A stretch of 64,000 nucleotides of DNA, from the NCBI RefSeq assembly GCF_039832105.1, contig NZ_JBDOHS010000004.1, positions 62,001 to 126,000 on the forward strand, read 5' to 3'. Position numbers and translations under genes: made by a program. This DNA is from Dorea_A sp016295505. Lineage in GTDB: Bacteria > Bacillota > Clostridia > Lachnospirales > Lachnospiraceae. This document shows positions 59,812-64,000 of this stretch, piece after piece (positions within the stretch are counted from its first letter, which is position 1; the number at the start of each line of letters is the position of its first letter). The notes beneath the pieces were generated by a model, which worked only from the letters and a program-made list of their open reading frames with translations, ran no database searches and was not told the DNA's origin.

Positions 59812-60528
59812 ATGGATATCATAGAAGAGATCAGAGACCAGTTATATCATCTGTCAGAAGAAGATTATAAAGAGTTCAACAGGAAACTGCTTCCGGGAGT
59901 GGATCAGGTGCTGGGAATCCGTGTTCCGGCTCTGAAGCAGCTTGCAAAATCGATTGTGAAGAAGGATGCTTTTTCTTATCTGGATGCGGCAGCCGAAAAA
60001 CTCACAGTAGATTCCTTTCATGAGGAACTGCAACTTCAGGGACTGGTGCTTGGATATGCAAAGATGGGAAAAGAAGAACGTGTCAGATATCTGGATGAGT
60101 TTGTTCCTAAGATTCAGAACTGGGCAGTGTGTGATACCTGTGTTATGAATATGAAGTTTATGGAAAAGGATCGCGAGTTCTGGCATACCTATATCTGGAA
60201 GTATGCGGACAGCAGCGAGGAATTTGAGCTTCGGTTTCTGGTTGTGTCACTTCTGGCGCATTTTATGACCGCAGAATATATTGATTCTGCACTGGCATTA
60301 TTTGACAGCATCCGGCACGATGGATATTATGTGAAGATGGCTGTTGCATGGGCAGTATCGGTATGCTATGTGAAGTTTCCGGAGAAAACCAGAGCATTTC
60401 TGGAGAATAATTCCATGGATGATTTTACACAGAATAAGTCGATTCAGAAGATTCGGGAATCCTATCGTGTGTCAAAAGAAGAGAAGGATGCGCTAAAAGA
60501 GCTGAAAAGACCAAGAACACTGGCATAG
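59812..60528 (+). CDS. DNA alkylation repair protein, AlkD-like
   Basis: A 238-residue all-helical HEAT-repeat protein. VLGIRVPALKQLAKSIVKKD and the NWAVCDTCVMNMKFM segment are typical, and the C-terminus has KMAVAWAVSVCYVKFPEKTRAFL. AlkD-type glycosylases remove bulky N3- and N7-alkyl purines without flipping the base. The Trp, Asp and Arg active-site set is not fully checked, so a non-catalytic paralogue is possible. Confidence 0.85.
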   Translation: MDIIEEIRDQLYHLSEEDYKEFNRKLLPGVDQVLGIRVPALKQLAKSIVKKDAFSYLDAAAEKLTVDSFHEELQLQGLVLGYAKMGKEERVRYLDEFVPKIQNWAVCDTCVMNMKFMEKDREFWHTYIWKYADSSEEFELRFLVVSLLAHFMTAEYIDSALALFDSIRHDGYYVKMAVAWAVSVCYVKFPEKTRAFLENNSMDDFTQNKSIQKIRESYRVSKEEKDALKELKRPRTLA

Positions 60529-60578
60529 GTGGGTAATTTCCGGCATAAACTGGTATAAATTCTTGGAATGGCATTATC

Positions 60579-60863
60579 ATGAAGTCGGAAAATTCGAACC
60601 ATTCATTGAGAGAGAAACTCTCTGATCTGTCAGAACTTCCAGGAGATGTCTCCATGGGGCTCCCTGTGCTTACCATGGTAGGCCAGGTGGAATTGAATAT
60701 TGAAAATTATCGGGGAATGATTGAATATACAGATGTACTGATTCGTGTCAGGACCAAAAGCGGCCAGATACGTGTCAACGGGCGTGGACTGAAGATTGCT
60801 TACTATACCAATGACGAGATGAAGATTAACGGACGGATTGAATCGATTGAATACCAGAATTAG
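60579..60863 (+). CDS. yqfC: Sporulation protein YqfC
   Basis: A 94-residue protein. LSELPGDVSMGLPVLTMVGQVELNIENYRG and RTKSGQIRVNGRGLKIAYYTNDEMKINGRI match the YqfC family. It is always found before yqfD and is part of the mother-cell sporulation programme in Bacillus. The ribosome site is poor. The twelve-base gap to yqfD carries AGGAGG. Confidence 0.9.
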   Translation: MKSENSNHSLREKLSDLSELPGDVSMGLPVLTMVGQVELNIENYRGMIEYTDVLIRVRTKSGQIRVNGRGLKIAYYTNDEMKINGRIESIEYQN

Positions 60864-60875
60864 GAGGAATCGAAA

Positions 60876-62132
60876 TTGCTGTTACGTATCATCCGGTATA
60901 TCAGAGGCTATGTTCGTATTCGCGTCGTAGGCTATTCACCCGAAAGATTCCTGAATGCATGTTCCTACAAAGGCATCTATATATGGGGATTAAAACCTGT
61001 TTCCGGTGCTTACGAGATGAATCTTACCGTTCAGGGATTTCGGCAGTTAAAACCGATTATCAGGAAGACTGGAGCAAAAGTGATGATTATCAGACGCTTT
61101 GGTCTTCCTTTTCTGTTACACAAATACCGAAAAAGAAAGCTGTTCTTTCTCGGGGCTGTAATCTGTATCTTCATGATTCTTGCAATGTCGAGACATATCT
61201 GGAGTATAGATATCAGCGGCAACCAGACGTATACGGATGAGATGCTGATCCGGTTTTTAAAGTCCAGACATGTAGAAGACGGCATGGCGAAAGCAGATGT
61301 GGATTGTGTACAGATTGTAAAGGATATACGAAAAGAATATGATGGAATCATCTGGGTATCAGCATCCATTCAGGGAACCAGACTTATCATACAGATTAAG
61401 GAAAATGAAGACTCTATTCAGGAACCGGAAGAAAAGGAGGAGAAAGGTCCAACAGATCTTGTTGCTGACCGAGACTGCATCATTACACGTATCGTTCCGC
61501 GTACAGGGATTGTGGCTGTAGAAGTGGGGAAAGAAGTAAAAAAGGGGGAGCTTCTTGTCTCCGGTCAGATACCGGTCAATAACGATTCGGGTGAAACGGT
61601 TGCCTATCAGTATCAGCAGTCCGATGCAGATATCTATGGACAGACGACACTTTCCTATTCCAGAAAACTTGAACTGACTTATGAAGAAAAAATATATGAA
61701 TCTGTACAGAAATACGAATATCACGTCCGCATCGGCTCTTTTTTTATTCGACTGGGATCCATTAATAATGCTTATGAGAAGTGGGAATTGTATGGATATG
61801 AGCGTGGGATAAAGATCGGTGAGAACTTTTCCCTACCGGTTTCTTACGGAGTAAGGACAGCCAGGCCATATCATACCGTTGCAAAAAAGATGTCCGGCAG
61901 TGTCTGTCAGGAGCGGTTATCCGCAGATTTTCAGAGCTATTGCAAAGAATTAGAGAAAAAAGGGGTAGAAATTATTGAGAATGATGTTAAAATATACACA
62001 GAGTCTGAGTATGCCACAGCGAGGGGTACGCTGACGGTAGAGATGCCGATTGGTGACTCAGTCCCATCAACCCTGCTTGATGTTCCGGCTTTGGAAGAAT
62101 CGCAGAATGAAGAAAGTAAGACAGGAGAATAA
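60876..62132 (+). CDS. yqfD: Sporulation protein YqfD
   Basis: A 418-residue membrane protein starting at TTG 60876, six bases after AGGAGG. A small N-terminal domain (GYVRIRVVGYSPERFLNACS) is followed by a single membrane helix near residue 90 (LFFLGAVICIFMILAMSRHIW). A large outer part has IDISGNQTYTDEMLIRFLK and a SpoIID/YqfD-like beta region. It is needed for normal sporulation in Bacillus and is conserved with yqfC and phoH. Confidence 0.92.
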   Translation: MLLRIIRYIRGYVRIRVVGYSPERFLNACSYKGIYIWGLKPVSGAYEMNLTVQGFRQLKPIIRKTGAKVMIIRRFGLPFLLHKYRKRKLFFLGAVICIFMILAMSRHIWSIDISGNQTYTDEMLIRFLKSRHVEDGMAKADVDCVQIVKDIRKEYDGIIWVSASIQGTRLIIQIKENEDSIQEPEEKEEKGPTDLVADRDCIITRIVPRTGIVAVEVGKEVKKGELLVSGQIPVNNDSGETVAYQYQQSDADIYGQTTLSYSRKLELTYEEKIYESVQKYEYHVRIGSFFIRLGSINNAYEKWELYGYERGIKIGENFSLPVSYGVRTARPYHTVAKKMSGSVCQERLSADFQSYCKELEKKGVEIIENDVKIYTESEYATARGTLTVEMPIGDSVPSTLLDVPALEESQNEESKTGE

Positions 62133-62135
62133 TGC

Positions 62136-63125
62136 ATGGGATTAATTGAAGCAGTTATTGATATTCCTGCAGAACACGAAAGCAATGTGTTCGGGCAGTT
62201 TGATGCTTATGCGAAAAAGATCGAACGCACCCTTCATGTCACTTTGATCGCCAGAGGCGAGAATGTGAAGATTATGGGAGATGCGGTAAAAGTAGAAAAG
62301 GCAAAAAAGGTTCTGAGTCAGCTGGTGGAGCTTTCCCGCAGAGGGAATACGATTCAGGAACAGAATGTAGATTATACACTTGCGCTGGTTATGGAAGACA
62401 GTGAAGAGGATATACTGGGAATCGACAAAGATATCATCTGTCACACTTTGCAGGGAAAACCGATCAAGCCCAAAACGCTGGGACAGAAAAAGTATGTAGA
62501 TGCAATCCGTAATCAGATGATCGTCTTTGGACTCGGACCTGCCGGAACAGGAAAGACCTATCTGGCTATGGCTATGGCCATCACTGCATTTAAGAATAAT
62601 GAGGTGGGAAGAATCATTCTGACAAGACCTGCAATTGAAGCGGGAGAGAAGCTTGGATTTCTTCCGGGAGATCTTCAGAGCAAGATCGATCCCTACCTCC
62701 GTCCGTTATATGATGCTTTGTATCAGATCATGGGGGCGGAGAGTTTTATCAAGAATTCGGAAAAAGGGCTGATTGAGGTTGCTCCTCTTGCGTATATGAG
62801 AGGACGGACACTGGATAATGCATTCATTATTCTTGACGAGGCACAGAATACGACTCCGGCACAGATGAAGATGTTTCTGACCCGTATCGGATTTGGTTCC
62901 AAGGTTGTGATTACGGGTGACTCCACACAGAAAGACCTTCCTGCCGGGCAGACCTCCGGACTGGATGTTGCCACATCCGTGGTGAAGAACATTGAAGATA
63001 TCAGCATCTGTCATCTGACCAGTAAAGACGTTGTGCGTCACCCACTGGTACAGAAGATTGTAAAAGCTTATGAAGAATATGAAAATAAAGCAAAATACAA
63101 AGGAAGAGAAAAGAGGAGAAAGTAA
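62136..63125 (+). CDS. PhoH-like ATPase
   Basis: A 329-residue protein. The N-terminal segment to about residue 70 resembles a small RNA-binding (KH-like) fold. The core has QMIVFGLGPAGTGKTYLAMAMA (Walker A) and ILTRPAIEAGEKLGFLPGDL. AFIILDEAQNTTPAQMKMFLTR and VVITGDSTQKDLPAGQTSGL follow. It is probably an RNA helicase or RNA-modulating ATPase. The genes yqfD, phoH and ybeY form a standard Firmicutes cluster, and the stop overlaps the start of ybeY by one base. Confidence 0.94.
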   Translation: MGLIEAVIDIPAEHESNVFGQFDAYAKKIERTLHVTLIARGENVKIMGDAVKVEKAKKVLSQLVELSRRGNTIQEQNVDYTLALVMEDSEEDILGIDKDIICHTLQGKPIKPKTLGQKKYVDAIRNQMIVFGLGPAGTGKTYLAMAMAITAFKNNEVGRIILTRPAIEAGEKLGFLPGDLQSKIDPYLRPLYDALYQIMGAESFIKNSEKGLIEVAPLAYMRGRTLDNAFIILDEAQNTTPAQMKMFLTRIGFGSKVVITGDSTQKDLPAGQTSGLDVATSVVKNIEDISICHLTSKDVVRHPLVQKIVKAYEEYENKAKYKGREKRRK

Positions 63126-63619
63126 TGACACTCTATTTCGAAGAAGAAGGAGCGATTGCGCTTCCGATTGCATGTGAAGAACTTGCAGAGCAGGTGATTG
63201 AAACAGCGCTTGATTATATTGGCTGTCCTTATGAGACGCAGGTGAATCTTTTACTGACACAGAATGAACAGATTCACGAGATGAACAGAGAGTTTCGGGA
63301 AATTGACCGACCAACGGATGTCCTTTCTTTTCCGATGATCGACTATCCGGAGCCTGGAACATTTGATTTTCTTGAAGAGGTGGATGACTGCTTCGATCCG
63401 GAATCCGGAGAACTGATATTGGGAGATATTGTAATATCAAAAGAAAAAGTTCTGGAGCAGGCGGAGGAATTCGGCCATTCTGTTCGCAGAGAATACGCGT
63501 TTCTGATTGCACATTCTGTATTGCATCTGACCGGATACGATCATATGGAGGAAGAGGAACGTATGGTTATGGAACAGAAGCAAAGGGACATAATGGAAAG
63601 ATTAAATATATTACGATAA
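63125..63619 (+). CDS. ybeY: Endoribonuclease YbeY
   Basis: A 164-residue zinc-dependent RNase needed for 16S rRNA maturation and ribosome quality control. The metal motif HSVLHLTGYDHMEEEE (HxxxHxxxxxH) is near residue 136, preceded by REIDRPTDVLSFPMID and LGDIVISKEKVLEQA. It is translationally coupled to phoH. Confidence 0.96.
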   Translation: MTLYFEEEGAIALPIACEELAEQVIETALDYIGCPYETQVNLLLTQNEQIHEMNREFREIDRPTDVLSFPMIDYPEPGTFDFLEEVDDCFDPESGELILGDIVISKEKVLEQAEEFGHSVRREYAFLIAHSVLHLTGYDHMEEEERMVMEQKQRDIMERLNILR

Positions 63620-63632
63620 GATGGAGTAATTT

Positions 63633-64000
63633 ATGGCTGATCAAAAAAAGAAAGAGAAAAACTTCCTGGTGCAGGGATCGATTCTGGCAATTGCCGGAGT
63701 GATTACAAAGATTATAGGAGTGATATACAGAGTCCCTCTTATGAATATCGTCGGGGATGAAGGTATGGGGTATTACAGTGTGGCATTTTCCATCTACACG
63801 GTAGCCCTGATGCTGACTTCATACAGCCTTCCGCTTGCAGTATCCAAACTGGTGTCTGCCAGAGTGGCCAGAGGAGAGTATAAGAATGCCTATAAGGTCT
63901 TTAAAGGAGCCATGACGTTTGCGATTCTTGGCGGCGGACTGGTATCTTTGATCATCTTTTTTGGAGCAGACTTTATAGCGGATTCTGTGATGCATCTGGA
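63633..64000 (+). CDS. Polysaccharide/lipid II flippase-like membrane protein (MOP superfamily), 3' end cut off
   Basis: The first 122 codons read MADQKKKEKNFLVQGSILAI, GVITKIIGVIYRVPLMNIVG, then DEGMGYYSVAFSIYTVALML. The pattern of an amphipathic start and paired helices is that of the MviN/RfbX/SpoVB family, which flips cell-wall or polysaccharide precursors. SpoVB-like members serve spore cortex formation. GATGGAG precedes the ATG. It follows ybeY by 13 bases and runs off the window edge. Which MOP subgroup it is cannot be said. Confidence 0.85.
   Translation, partial: MADQKKKEKNFLVQGSILAIAGVITKIIGVIYRVPLMNIVGDEGMGYYSVAFSIYTVALMLTSYSLPLAVSKLVSARVARGEYKNAYKVFKGAMTFAILGGGLVSLIIFFGADFIADSVMHL

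Overview
The window looks like chromosome from a spore-forming, anaerobic, low-to-mid GC Firmicute, most likely a gut Lachnospiraceae (Clostridia). The reasons are: a 2-hydroxyacyl-CoA dehydratase-type activator, an oxygen-independent redox set (NfnAB, Rex, iron alcohol dehydrogenase, Pta-AckA), a Re-type citrate synthase candidate in place of a normal citrate synthase, spore genes (yqfC/yqfD, tepA beside ftsK/spoIIIE), a fused homocysteine methyltransferase/MTHFR, and strong AGGAGG ribosome sites with frequent GTG/TTG starts. Almost all of it is dense core genome; no stretch over 300 bases lacks a gene or RNA. No CRISPR array, rRNA or insertion sequence was seen. Layout, 0-16 kb: a truncated double-ASKHA activase on the minus strand; a rhomboid-like zinc-ribbon membrane protein; pyruvate kinase; a TrmB-type regulator overlapping a diaminopimelate decarboxylase and followed by a lipoprotein; HMT/MTHFR and tRNA-Leu(CAA) on the minus strand; then polA-coaE-MBL hydrolase-ACT-PFL, ending tail to tail with tmcAL. 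16-28 kb: mgtE, pta-ackA, then the classic yceD-rpmF-plsX-acpP-rnc-smc-ftsY cluster, and ilvA. 29-33 kb: an operon that would make 2-oxoglutarate (Re-citrate synthase candidate, GntR/FCD regulator, NADP-isocitrate dehydrogenase), led by a promoter whose -10 lies in a perfect 26-base palindrome. 33-46 kb: ABC-F ATPase divergent from rex; nnr-alr-mazF-CBS protein-yebC; a CFI-box protein; O-acetylhomoserine sulfhydrylase; tepA; ftsK; and a zinc-ribbon/TPR protein. 47-54 kb: iron ADH with two Rex-operator-like sites, nfnAB, a ZIP transporter, helD, a HAD phosphatase and rlmH. 57-64 kb: GNAT, YitT-like and Cof-HAD genes, a small XRE regulator, a PH-like membrane protein, AlkD, and the yqfC-yqfD-phoH-ybeY-flippase cluster, cut by the window edge. 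The region that differs from the rest is 54.9-56.8 kb, a clearly AT-richer two-gene island between rlmH and a GNAT gene. It encodes a small HipA/CtkA-like kinase and a partner that seems to join a HipA-N-terminal-like (HipS-like) segment to a degenerate serine-resolvase-like domain with the resolvase-type C-terminal DNA-binding tail. Its promoter carries an inverted repeat over the -35 box. This split HipA-type module is the best candidate for an undescribed system. Functionally the window ties redox control (Rex acting on adh and perhaps nfn), acetate/ethanol overflow, and glutamate precursor supply to standard replication, translation and sporulation genes.
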